From Caulobacter sp. (GTDB lineage Bacteria > Pseudomonadota > Alphaproteobacteria > Caulobacterales > Caulobacteraceae), in the NCBI GenBank assembly GCA_021741355.1, contig JAIOXZ010000004.1, positions 124,001-188,000 of the forward strand: a DNA stretch of 64,000 nt, given 5' to 3'. Made by a program: the position numbers and the translations under genes. This document shows positions 56,128-64,000 of this stretch, in pieces; positions within the stretch are counted from its first letter, which is position 1, and every line of letters starts with the position of its first letter. The notes under the pieces were generated by a model. It was not told where the DNA came from. It worked only from the letters and a program-made list of their open reading frames with translations, and did not search any database.

Positions 56128-57042
56128 ATGACGACCAACGCCCTGTCCCTTCGGCACGCGCTGCTGGCCCTGGCGGTCATGGCGGTCTGGGGATCCAACT
56201 TTGTCGTCATCCGCGTGGGGCTGGATCATCTGCCGCCACTGCTGTTCGCGACCTTGCGATTCAGTGTCGCCTTCCTGCCCGCCGCGCTGTTCCTGAAGAA
56301 GCCTGACGTGCCGTGGCGAAATCTGGCGGCCTATGGCGTGCTGATCGGCGCCGGGCAGTTCGGCATGCTGTTCCTGGCCATGAAGGGGCATATCTCGCCG
56401 GGCCTGGCCTCGCTGGTGGTGCAGACCCAGGCCTTCTTCACCATCGCGCTCGCCATGCGGATCAGCGGTGAGAGGGTGCGGACCTTTCAGTATGTCGCGC
56501 TGGCCCTGGCCGCCGCCGGCATCGGCGTGATCATCTGGCGGACAGACGGTTCGGCGACGCCGCTGGGCATCGGCCTGGTGCTGCTGGCGGCGCTCGGCTG
56601 GGCCGGGGGCAATCTCGTCGCACGCCGGACCCCGAACGTGAACATGCTGGCCTATGTGGTCTGGGCGAGCCTGTTCTCCATTCCGCCCCTGCTGGCGTTC
56701 TCGCTGGTGTTCGAGGGCTGGCCGGCGATCCGGAACGGCCTCGTCAGGGCGGACGCGGTCACCTGGGCGGCCGTGGTCTGGCAGGCCGTCGGCAACACCA
56801 TGTTCGGCTATGCGATCTGGGGCTGGCTGCTGGCGCGCTATCCGACGGCGACCATCGCGCCGATGTCGCTGCTGGTGCCGGTATTCGGCATGGGCGCCTC
56901 GGCGGTGTTCCTGCACGAGGCGCTGCCGGCCTGGAAGCTGGCGGCGGCGGGCCTGGTGATGGCCGGCCTGGCGCTGAACACCTTCTGGCCGCGCATTCAG
57001 AAAATGCTCCCCACGCGTGGGGAGCTGTCAGGCGGAGCCTGA
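56128..57042 (+). CDS. EamA/DMT-family transporter with repeat-derived C-terminus
   Basis: The protein has 304 residues from the ATG at 56128. Ten membrane helices in two EamA halves; the first begins HALLALAVMAVWGSNFVVIRVGL and the second LGIGLVLLAALGWAGGNLVARR, with the GWLLARYPTATIAPMSLLVPVFGM and LHEALPAWKL signatures. Likely an amino-acid or metabolite exporter. The last ~13 residues (KMLPTRGELSGGA) are encoded by a palindromic repeat, including the stop codon, so the native end was replaced. Confidence 0.9.
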   Translation: MTTNALSLRHALLALAVMAVWGSNFVVIRVGLDHLPPLLFATLRFSVAFLPAALFLKKPDVPWRNLAAYGVLIGAGQFGMLFLAMKGHISPGLASLVVQTQAFFTIALAMRISGERVRTFQYVALALAAAGIGVIIWRTDGSATPLGIGLVLLAALGWAGGNLVARRTPNVNMLAYVVWASLFSIPPLLAFSLVFEGWPAIRNGLVRADAVTWAAVVWQAVGNTMFGYAIWGWLLARYPTATIAPMSLLVPVFGMGASAVFLHEALPAWKLAAAGLVMAGLALNTFWPRIQKMLPTRGELSGGA

Positions 57043-57117
57043 CTGAGGGGCGTTGGAGTGCTCCGACTCCCCTCCACCGCCTCCGGCGGTCCCCCTCCCC
57101 GCGAAGCGGGGAGGATT
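57003..57117. repeat. family A-type repeat pair overlapping the EamA 3' end
   Basis: The left element (57003-57060) contains GCTCCCCACGCGTGGGGAGC and GTCAGGCGGAGCCTGAC hairpins. The right element (57065-57117) is a forward family A copy, GACTCCCCTCCACCGCC to CGGGGAGGATT. They are convergent and only four bases apart, between the EamA and PepN stop codons. Confidence 0.87.
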
Positions 57118-57125
57118 GAATGTCG

Positions 57126-59705
57126 CTAAGCCAGCGCCTTGCTGGCCAGTTCGAACACGTTCTTCGACAGGCCCTCGACCGCGACAATGCGCTCCAGCTC
57201 CGCCTTCATCAGCGCGCCGAGTTCCGGCTTGTAGCGCCGCCAGCCGCCGAGGGGTTCGACGAAGCGGGCGGCCGTCATCGGGTTGACCGCGTCGGTGGCG
57301 ATGATCTGGTCGGCGAGGAAGCGGTAGCCGGCGCCCGACGGATCGTGGAACCGGGCCGGATTGAAGCCGGCGAAGGTCCCGACCAGCGCCCGCAGGCGGT
57401 TGGGGTTGCGGCGGTCGAAGTCCGGATGGACTGTCAGGCCGAGCACCCGGCCCAGCGCCTCTTCCGAGGACTCCCGGGCCTGGATGGCGAACCACTTGTC
57501 GAGCACCAGCGGCTCGTCCTTCCAGCGGGCATGGAAGGTCTCGAGGGCCTTCTCGCGGACCTCGCCGCCCAGCTCCATCAGCGCCGCCAGGCCGCCGATG
57601 GCGTCGGTCATGTTGGCCGCCGTCTCGAAATGCCGCGCGGCGATGTCGGCGTTTTCCGCGTGGTGATCGACCGACAACAGGTCGAGCGCCGCGTTGCGCA
57701 GGGCGCGGCGGCCGGCGGCCTCGGCGGCAGGCGAGAACGGACCGCTGTCGCTGAGGCCCGCGTGCAGGCGGCGCAGATCGTCGCCCAGATGCACGGCCAG
57801 CCGCGCCCGCAGATGGTCGCGCGAGTCGTGGATCGCCTGCGGATCGGCGGGGCTCATCGCCAGGGACAGATCGCCCTCGGTCGGCAGGGCCAGCAGCAGC
57901 GCCTTGAACGCCGGATCCGCCGCCTGATCGCCCAGTGCGCGGCCCATGGCCTCGGCGAACCGCTCCTCGGCGACCTCGTCCGGCGCGCCCTTCGCGCGCT
58001 TGAGGATCAGGTCCTTCGCCAGGCCCTGGCCCGCTTCCCAGCGGTTGAACAGGTCCGGATCGGCCGCCAGCAGGACGTAGCGGTCCTTTTCCGGCGAGTC
58101 CGTCGTCAGGTTCACCGGCGCCGAGAAGCCGCGCAGCGGCGAGATCACCGGGCGCGCCGGAACGGGCAGGGTGATCGTCAGTTCGGCCTGTTCAAGGATG
58201 ATCAGGCATTCCTCGCCCATCGGCCGGCCGTCGTCATGCAACAGGCCCAGCCGGACAGGGATCGGCAATGTCGCCTTGGTCGGCTGGCCCGGCGTCGGGG
58301 CCGTCGTCTGGCGCAGGGTGATGGCGATTGACCCGGCGGCCTCGTCATAGGCCGTGGTCAGGTCCACGACCGGGGTGCCGGCCTGTTCGTACCAGCGGAA
58401 GAAGTCGGTCAGGTCGCGGCCTGACGCGTCGGCGAAGCACTGGATGAAGGCCTCGACCGTCGTCGCCTCGCCGTCGTGGCGGGTGAAGTAGAGGTCCATG
58501 CCCTCCCGGAACGCGTCCGCGCCCAGCAGGGTCTTGAGCATGCGGATGACCTCGCTGCCCTTCTCGTAGATCGTCGCGGTGTAGAAGTTGTCGATCTTCA
58601 GATAGCTCGACGGTCGCACCGGGTGGGCGAGGGGGCCGGCGTCCTCGGAGAACTGCCGGGCGCGCAGGGCCTTCACGTCCTTGATCCGCTGGACCGCCTC
58701 GCCGCGCATGTCGCCGCTGAAGGACTGGTCGCGGAACACCGTCAGCCCCTCCTTCAGGCACAGCTGGAACCAGTCGCGGCAGGTGATCCGGTCGCCGGTC
58801 CAGTTGTGGAAGTACTCGTGGGCCACGACGCTCTCGATGCGCTCGTAGTCCATGTCAGTGGCCGTGGCGGAGTCGGCGAGCAGCAGGGCCGAGTTGAAGA
58901 TGTTGAGGCCCTTGTTCTCCATGGCCCCGAAGTTGAAGTCGCGCACGGCGACGATCATGAACAGGTCCAGGTCGTACTCGCGGCCGAAGGCCTCCTCGTC
59001 CCATTTCATCGCGCGCTTGAGGCTGTCCATGGCGTACTCGGCGCGGGCCGACATGCCCGGGTCGACATAGATGCGCAGCTCGACCGTGCGGCCGGTCATG
59101 GTGACGAAACTGTCGGCCAGTTCGTCCAGCTCGCCCGCCACCAGCGCGAACAGGTAGCAGGGCTTGGGGAAGGGGTCGTTCCAGACGGCGTAGTGGCGGC
59201 CGTTCCCGAGATCTCCGCCCTCGACCCGGTTGCCGTTGGCGAGCAGGCGGTGGAACGCCCGGTCCGCCTCCATCCGCACGGTGTAGCGGCTGAGCACGTC
59301 GGGGCGGTCGAGGAACCAGGTGATGCGCCGGAAGCCCTCGGCCTCGCACTGGGTGCAGAACCGGCCGCCGGACATGTAGAGCCCCATCAGGGCGGTGTTG
59401 GCGCGCGGGTCGATCTCGACCTCGGTCTCCAGCGCGAAGGCCGCGGGGAGATCTGACAGGGTCAGGACAGTCGCCGTCGCCTCATAGGGATGGGCGACGC
59501 CGTCGACCGCGACGGAGAGCGTCTTCAGGCCCTCGCCATCGAGCGCCAGCGGCTCGGCGTGGTCGCCATTGCGGCGGACCGTGAGCCTGGCCTTCACCCG
59601 CGTGGCCGACGGCTCCAGGCCGAAGTCGAGGAACACCTCGTCGATCAGGTAGGCGGGCGGCCGGTACTCGGCCAGGCGGACGGGCTGGGGGGCATCTGTG
59701 CGCAT
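57126..59705 (-). CDS. pepN: aminopeptidase N (PepN, M1 family)
   Basis: The protein has 859 residues, close to the family length. N-terminal beta domain starting EYRPPAYLIDEVFLDFGLEPS, the exopeptidase motif FGAMENKGLNIF, and the zinc site VVAHEYFHNWTGDRITCRDWFQLCLKEGLTVFRDQ (HEXXH-x18-E). It ends in the helical C-terminal domain. A cytoplasmic enzyme that removes N-terminal residues from peptides. The stop is eight bases past the family A repeat. Confidence 0.96.
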   Translation of the reverse strand: MRTDAPQPVRLAEYRPPAYLIDEVFLDFGLEPSATRVKARLTVRRNGDHAEPLALDGEGLKTLSVAVDGVAHPYEATATVLTLSDLPAAFALETEVEIDPRANTALMGLYMSGGRFCTQCEAEGFRRITWFLDRPDVLSRYTVRMEADRAFHRLLANGNRVEGGDLGNGRHYAVWNDPFPKPCYLFALVAGELDELADSFVTMTGRTVELRIYVDPGMSARAEYAMDSLKRAMKWDEEAFGREYDLDLFMIVAVRDFNFGAMENKGLNIFNSALLLADSATATDMDYERIESVVAHEYFHNWTGDRITCRDWFQLCLKEGLTVFRDQSFSGDMRGEAVQRIKDVKALRARQFSEDAGPLAHPVRPSSYLKIDNFYTATIYEKGSEVIRMLKTLLGADAFREGMDLYFTRHDGEATTVEAFIQCFADASGRDLTDFFRWYEQAGTPVVDLTTAYDEAAGSIAITLRQTTAPTPGQPTKATLPIPVRLGLLHDDGRPMGEECLIILEQAELTITLPVPARPVISPLRGFSAPVNLTTDSPEKDRYVLLAADPDLFNRWEAGQGLAKDLILKRAKGAPDEVAEERFAEAMGRALGDQAADPAFKALLLALPTEGDLSLAMSPADPQAIHDSRDHLRARLAVHLGDDLRRLHAGLSDSGPFSPAAEAAGRRALRNAALDLLSVDHHAENADIAARHFETAANMTDAIGGLAALMELGGEVREKALETFHARWKDEPLVLDKWFAIQARESSEEALGRVLGLTVHPDFDRRNPNRLRALVGTFAGFNPARFHDPSGAGYRFLADQIIATDAVNPMTAARFVEPLGGWRRYKPELGALMKAELERIVAVEGLSKNVFELASKALA

Positions 59706-59762
59706 GGGAGATATCTAGGGGCGCCGAGGGATTGAGGCCAGCAGCGCGGGCGACAAATTCGC

Positions 59763-61148
59763 TCAACCGCCCTCGACCCAGACCGTCTTCACGTTGACGA
59801 ATTCCAGCAGGCCGTGGCGGCTGCATTCACGGCCGTGGCCGCTGTGTTTGACGCCGCCGAACGGGAGGCGGGCGTCTGACCGGACGTTGGCGTTGACGAA
59901 CGCCATGCCGGCGTCGAGGTCCTCCGCCGCGATCCGTTCGCCGCGGGCCAGGTCGGATGTGATAACGCCGGAGCCGAGGCCGAACGGCGAGGCGTTGGCG
60001 ATGCGGATGGCGTCAGCCTCGTCCTTTGCGCGGATAATCGCCGCGACCGGCCCGAAGACCTCCTCGTCATGCACCGGCTGGCCGGGCGTCACATCAGTCA
60101 GGATCGTGGCCGGGTACCAGGCGCCGGGCCTGTCCGGTCGCTCGCCGCCCAGCAGCAGTCGCGCGCCCGCGGCCAGGCTGGCCTCGACCTGGGCGTGGAT
60201 GTCGTCGCGGGCGGCGATGCTGACCAGCGGACCGAATCGGGTTGCGGCGTCGCGCGGATCGCCAGGCTGGAAGACGCTCATCTCGCGCACCAGCGCCCGC
60301 TCGAAGGCCGGCGCGATACTCTCGATCACTACGAACCGCTTGCCCGCGATACAGCTCTGGCCCGCGTTGACCATGCGGGCGGTCGCGCAGACCTTCGCCG
60401 CCAGATCGATGTCGGCATCCTCTAGCACGAGGTAGGCGTCGGCGCCGCCGAGCTCCAGGACGACCTTCTTCAGGGCCCCGCCCGCGACTGCGGCGACCTT
60501 GCGTCCGGCCTCGACGCTGCCGGTCAGGGTGACGGCGGCCACCCGATCATCCTCGATCAGGGTCTGCACATCGTCGCTGGGGATCAGCAGGGTGCGGAAG
60601 ATGTCCTCCGGAAAGCCCGCCTCGCGGAACACCGCCTCGATGGCCAGGGCGCACCCGGGCACATTGCTGGCGTGCTTGAGCAACGCGCCGTTGCCGGCCA
60701 TCAGCGCCGGCGCGGCAAAGCGGAAGACCTGCCAGAACGGGAAGTTCCATGGCATCACCGCCAGCACCACGCCGAGCGGATTGAAGGTCGCGTAGGCCTT
60801 CGCACCCTCGATGGCGGCGGGTTCCGGCGCCAGGAAGGCTTCGGCGTGGTCGGCGTAGAAGTCGCAGCCGCCGGCGCACTTCTCGATCTCGGCGCGACCG
60901 TCGGTCAGGGTCTTGCCCATCTCGGCGGTCATCAGGGCGGCGAAGTCATCCTTGCGGGCGCGGAGCACGGCCGCCGCCCGCCGCAGGAGCCGGGCGCGCT
61001 CGGCGAAGGCCGTTCGTCGCCACGACCCGAAGGCGTCATGCGTGCGGCCCAGAATCGAGAGGGCGTCGTCGCGGCTGTGACCGTCGTAGGTCTTCCCGGG
61101 TTGACCGGTCGCCGGGTCAACGGTCTGGAATCGGGGGTTGGCGGACAT
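59763..61148 (-). CDS. NAD(P)-dependent succinate-semialdehyde dehydrogenase-type ALDH
   Basis: The protein has 461 residues. ALDH superfamily motifs: MPWNFPFWQVFR, SVEAGRKVAAVAG, catalytic Glu in VLELGGADAYLVLED, catalytic Cys in NAGQSCIAGKRFVV, and EEVFGPVAAIIRAKDE. The text is closest to the YneI/Sad type of succinate-semialdehyde dehydrogenase, which feeds GABA and related catabolism into the TCA cycle. It may act on other short semialdehydes. Confidence 0.9.
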   Translation of the reverse strand: MSANPRFQTVDPATGQPGKTYDGHSRDDALSILGRTHDAFGSWRRTAFAERARLLRRAAAVLRARKDDFAALMTAEMGKTLTDGRAEIEKCAGGCDFYADHAEAFLAPEPAAIEGAKAYATFNPLGVVLAVMPWNFPFWQVFRFAAPALMAGNGALLKHASNVPGCALAIEAVFREAGFPEDIFRTLLIPSDDVQTLIEDDRVAAVTLTGSVEAGRKVAAVAGGALKKVVLELGGADAYLVLEDADIDLAAKVCATARMVNAGQSCIAGKRFVVIESIAPAFERALVREMSVFQPGDPRDAATRFGPLVSIAARDDIHAQVEASLAAGARLLLGGERPDRPGAWYPATILTDVTPGQPVHDEEVFGPVAAIIRAKDEADAIRIANASPFGLGSGVITSDLARGERIAAEDLDAGMAFVNANVRSDARLPFGGVKHSGHGRECSRHGLLEFVNVKTVWVEGG

Positions 61149-61211
61149 GAGCGACTCCTGCGGGATGATCGCAGAACGCGCCCCGCAGGCCTGTCGTTCA
61201 AGTCACAACAA

Positions 61212-61787
61212 TCAGGCCGCGCTGCTTTCCCGGCGCGATCCCTCGGATGCAGCGGCGGGGATTTCCTGGACGTAGCGCTCGATGACGGCTGCGCGGCGGG
61301 CCAGTTCGGCGACGACCGGCGGGGCGTCGTCCGGGGATTCCGAGACCAGGGCGATCAGTTCGCGGGCGATGGCCTGCAGACGCGGGGCGCTGGCGATCAG
61401 GCGGGCCTGACGCTCCATCTTGTTCGGGTCGCGGTCGTATTCCGCGCCGGGCGTGCGCCAGCCGCCCCAGTCGCTGGGGTCGGTCACCACGACCGGATAG
61501 GTGCCGGGGAAGGGATGGTGCGAGCAGTCGCCTTCCTGCTGCCATTTGTTCTTGGCGCGCATCAGCCGCCAGCCTTCGCCGGGGAGTTCGCCTTCGGCGT
61601 CCTCGACGCGGTCCTCGGGTCTCAGCTCATGGGCGTGGAACTCGCGGCCGAGCCCGACGTCGTAGGTGACGCGCACCGGCTCGTCGAAGCCCTTGGCCCA
61701 GATGGGCACGATCTTGTCGATGGTCGCCCAGGCGCCGACGCTCTCGACCCACACCTTCTGGTTCTTCTGAAAAACGGCCTTCGCCAT
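61212..61787 (-). CDS. conserved hypothetical protein
   Basis: The protein has 191 residues, soluble. N-terminal FQKNQKVWVESVGAWATIDKIVPIWAKGFDEPVRVTYDVGLGREF looks like an SH3/KOW-type beta barrel. Then a Trp/Pro-rich middle (KNKWQQEGDCSHHPFPGTYPVVVTDPSDWGGWRTPGAEYDRDPNKM) and a C-terminal helix pair. I do not recognise a named family. It is upstream of, and divergent from, the second acyl-CoA dehydrogenase pair. Confidence 0.78.
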   Translation of the reverse strand: MAKAVFQKNQKVWVESVGAWATIDKIVPIWAKGFDEPVRVTYDVGLGREFHAHELRPEDRVEDAEGELPGEGWRLMRAKNKWQQEGDCSHHPFPGTYPVVVTDPSDWGGWRTPGAEYDRDPNKMERQARLIASAPRLQAIARELIALVSESPDDAPPVVAELARRAAVIERYVQEIPAAASEGSRRESSAA

Positions 61788-61835
61788 GCACCCACGCCAT
61801 CATTCTGATTGGTCGTGCATAAGAACCTGAATTCA

Positions 61836-61880
61836 TTGACGCGAGGTCAATCTTTCCCCACGCGGAAAGCCCGCTACATT
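61836..61880 (+). promoter_or_regulatory. candidate operator and -10 region of acyl-CoA dehydrogenase pair 2
   Basis: TTGACGCGAGGTCAA (61836-61850; arms TTGAC/GTCAA) followed by TCTTTCC is 18/22 identical, ungapped, to 6811-6832 upstream of pair 1. GCTACATT (61873-61880) fits the Caulobacter -10 pattern GCTANAWC. The distances between operator and -10 are nearly the same in both promoters. Confidence 0.55.
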
Positions 61881-61908
61881 GCGCCGCTGAAGGTTCGCAC
61901 AAACGCCC

Positions 61909-62006
61909 TGCGTCCTTCGACACGCCGCTTCGCGGCTGCTCAGGATGACGCAGCGCAGTGCACGTCATGGTGAGCAGCACCCGCAGGGTGCGTGTCGAAC
62001 CACGCA
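61909..62006. repeat. family E repeat pair in the leader of acyl-CoA dehydrogenase pair 2
   Basis: A reverse type 1 copy (61909-61950, TGCGTCCTTCGACACG to CTCAGGATGACG) and a forward type 2 copy (61963-62006, CGTCATGGTGAGCAGC to GTGTCGAACCACGCA) face each other across 12 bp. They can fold into one long hairpin. They lie between the candidate promoter and the GTG at 62031, so the pair should be transcribed as part of the leader. Confidence 0.88.
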
Positions 62007-62030
62007 AAGAGGCGCCACCGGGAGAGAGAC

Positions 62031-63146
62031 GTGAATTTCGACTATTCCGACGACCAGAAGTTCCTCAAGAACGAGGCGCGCAAGTTCCTGGAGGCCCGCT
62101 GCACCAGCGCCGCCGTCCGCAAGGTGCTGAACGACGACGACGTCTCGTTCGACGCCGAGCTGTGGAAGGGCGTGGGCGAGCAGGGCTGGCTCGGCGCTGC
62201 GATCCCCGAAGAGTTCGGCGGCCTGGGCCTGGGCCATGTCGAGCTCTGCGCCATCGCCGAGGAGATGGGCCGCGTCGTCGCGCCGATCCCGTTCGCCTCG
62301 ACCGTCTATTTCCTGGCCGAAGCCGTGCTGCTGGCCGGTGATGACGCCCAGAAGGCCGACCTGCTGCCGAAGATCGCCGCCGGCGAGCTGATCGGCTGCT
62401 TCGCCACCTCGGAAGGCCCGGGCGTGGTCAACGCCAGCAACCTGGTCTGCAAGGTCGAGGGCGGCAAGCTGACCGGCGTGAAGATCCCGGTGACCGACGG
62501 CGACATCGCCGACGTCGCCGTGGTGCTGGCCAACGAGGGCGGCAAGGCCGGTCTGTTCCTGGTCGACCTGAAGGGCGCCGGCGTCAGCCGTGAGACTCTC
62601 AAGAGCCTCGATCCGACCCGCGGCGTCGGCCGCCTGACCTTCAGCGGCGCGGCGGCGACCCGTCTGGGCGGCGCCGGCGAAGGCTTCGCGCTGATGGAGC
62701 AGGTGTTCGACCGGGCCGCCGTGCTGCTGGCCTTCGAACAGACCGGCGGCGCCGACAAGTGCCTGGAGATGGCCAAGGACTACGCCATGGGCCGCTACGC
62801 CTTCGGCCGCGTCATCGCCGGCTACCAGGCGATCAAGCACAAGCTGGCCGACATGTACGTCAAGAACCAGGTCGCCCGCTCCAACGCCTACTACGGCGCC
62901 TGGGCCTTGAACACGAACGCCCCCGAGCTACCTGTTGCCGCCTCGGCCGCGCGCATCGCGGCGTCGGAGGCCTACTGGTTCGGCAGCAAGGAAAACATCC
63001 AGACGCACGGCGGGATGGGCTTCACCTGGGAAGTCGACTGCCACCTCTACTATCGCCGCTCGCGGCAGCTCGGCCTGGTGGCCGGCGCCCCGAAGGTCTG
63101 GAAAGAACGGCTGGTCAGCCAGCTTGAACGCAGGAACGCCGCGTAA
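62031..63146 (+). CDS. acyl-CoA dehydrogenase, small-subunit type (pair 2)
   Basis: The protein has 371 residues, starting at the GTG at 62031 behind GGGAGAGAG; a start at 61992 would run through the repeat. ACAD fold: NFDYSDDQKFLKNEARKFL, AIPEEFGGLGLGHVEL, GRYAFGRVIAGYQAIKHKLADM, and THGGMGFTWEVDCHLYYRRSRQL. Neither the YEGT-loop glutamate nor the ER helix motif is present (FDRAAVLLAFEQTGG). It is probably the weakly or non-catalytic partner of the downstream gene, 19 bp away. Confidence 0.9.
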   Translation: MNFDYSDDQKFLKNEARKFLEARCTSAAVRKVLNDDDVSFDAELWKGVGEQGWLGAAIPEEFGGLGLGHVELCAIAEEMGRVVAPIPFASTVYFLAEAVLLAGDDAQKADLLPKIAAGELIGCFATSEGPGVVNASNLVCKVEGGKLTGVKIPVTDGDIADVAVVLANEGGKAGLFLVDLKGAGVSRETLKSLDPTRGVGRLTFSGAAATRLGGAGEGFALMEQVFDRAAVLLAFEQTGGADKCLEMAKDYAMGRYAFGRVIAGYQAIKHKLADMYVKNQVARSNAYYGAWALNTNAPELPVAASAARIAASEAYWFGSKENIQTHGGMGFTWEVDCHLYYRRSRQLGLVAGAPKVWKERLVSQLERRNAA

Positions 63147-63165
63147 GCGGACGGGAGATAAGATC

Positions 63166-64000
63166 ATGGATTTCAACGACTCCCCCGAAGAAGCCGCCTA
63201 CCGCGAGACCGCTCGCGCCTGGCTGGAAAAGAACGCCGCCGAGCACAAGGGCAACGCCAGCGCCAACGGCCGCCGGCCCAACAGCCCCGAGCACATGGCG
63301 ATGGCCAAGTCCTGGCAGGCCAAGAAGGCCGAGGCCGGCTACGCCTGCATCACCTGGCCCAAGGAATGGGGCGGCGGCGGCGGCACCCCGCTGCAGTCGG
63401 TCATTTTCGGCCAGGAAGAAGCCAAGGTCGGCGTCAACTACGGCTACTTCACCATCGGCCTGGGCATGTGCGTCCCGACCGTGATGGCCTTCGCCGACGC
63501 CGAGACCAAGACCCGCTTCGTCGGTCCGGCGATGCGCGGCGAGGAAATCTGGTGCCAGCTGTTCAGCGAACCCGCCGGCGGCTCCGACGTGGCGGCCACC
63601 CGCACCAAGGCCATCCGTGATGGCGACGAGTGGGTGATCAACGGCCAGAAGGTCTGGACCACCGGCGCGCAGTATTGCGACTACGGCATCCTGCTGGTCC
63701 GCACCGACCCCGACGTGCCCAAGCACAAGGGTCTGACCATGTTCTGGATCGACATGCACGATCCGGCCGTGGAGGTTCGTCCGATCCACCAGGCGTCGGG
63801 CGGCAGCGAGTTCAACGAGGTCTACTTCACCGATCTGCGCGTGAAGGACAGCCAGCGTCTGGGCGAGGTCGGCGACGGCTGGAAGGTCGCGCTGGTCACC
63901 CTGATGAACGAGCGACTGGCCGTCGGCGGTTCGTCGGGCCCCGACTACAAGCTGATCATGGACCTGGCCCGCCAGGTCACCGGCCCGGCCGGGGCGGCGA
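63166..64000 (+). CDS. acyl-CoA dehydrogenase, large-subunit type (pair 2, 3' end outside window)
   Basis: About 278 codons are visible before the edge, from the ATG at 63166 behind GGGAGATAAG. ACAD features: ITWPKEWGGGGGTPLQ, CQLFSEPAGGSDVAA (FAD/substrate contact), INGQKVWTTGAQ, and the helix motif LVTLMNERLAVGG carrying the alternative catalytic glutamate. It is the likely catalytic partner of the gene at 62031. Confidence 0.92.
   Translation, partial: MDFNDSPEEAAYRETARAWLEKNAAEHKGNASANGRRPNSPEHMAMAKSWQAKKAEAGYACITWPKEWGGGGGTPLQSVIFGQEEAKVGVNYGYFTIGLGMCVPTVMAFADAETKTRFVGPAMRGEEIWCQLFSEPAGGSDVAATRTKAIRDGDEWVINGQKVWTTGAQYCDYGILLVRTDPDVPKHKGLTMFWIDMHDPAVEVRPIHQASGGSEFNEVYFTDLRVKDSQRLGEVGDGWKVALVTLMNERLAVGGSSGPDYKLIMDLARQVTGPAGAA

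Overview
The window is GC-rich, densely packed alphaproteobacterial chromosome. The best guess is Caulobacterales, close to Caulobacter or Phenylobacterium. Reasons: a PleC-like histidine kinase of the right size and layout, a complete alphaproteobacterial gene transfer agent (GTA) cluster, paired heteromeric-type acyl-CoA dehydrogenases, the order ccmI-ccmE-ccmF-ccmH, degP, two-component pair, glnE, and frequent GTG/TTG starts. No tRNA, rRNA or CRISPR array was seen. Calls rest on reading the sequence and knowledge of the families; no database search was possible.

Left part (1-18558): a truncated TPR-sulfotransferase, a secreted helical protein, an aspartic protease, a DUF1289/thioesterase pair, and a duplicated module (small secreted protein, terminator, TonB-C-like protein) present twice in tandem. 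Next come an acyl-CoA dehydrogenase pair, two hybrid histidine kinases either side of an Uup-type ABC-F ATPase, a YcgN protein and a class A penicillin-binding protein.

Middle (18757-34345): the GTA cluster, in canonical order from packaging genes to the host-specificity protein. Three sets of foreign-looking genes interrupt it: a GIY-YIG nuclease, a DUF6882-like gene, and a DUF4190/DUF805 pair. Almost every larger gap holds palindromic repeats of several families. The most intriguing spot is the GIY-YIG gene at 20633-20944. It is bracketed at 12 and 13 bp by inverted copies of a 46-bp repeat whose members fall into two types with compensating base changes. This looks like a repeat-plus-nuclease element comparable in concept to REP/RAYT.

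Right part (34398-64000): a DnaJ-type chaperone, a PepSY protein with a PhoP/PhoQ-like pair, cytochrome c maturation genes without ccmG, DegP, a second two-component pair, a Tat-lipoprotein oxidoreductase and GlnE. Then comes an EF-hand / ECF sigma / membrane protein / CnrX-like sensor module whose sigma gene carries an in-frame amber codon. After it lie the PleC-like kinase, an EamA transporter whose 3' end is built from a repeat, PepN, a semialdehyde dehydrogenase and a second acyl-CoA dehydrogenase pair. The two dehydrogenase pairs share an operator-like sequence upstream, which suggests joint control.
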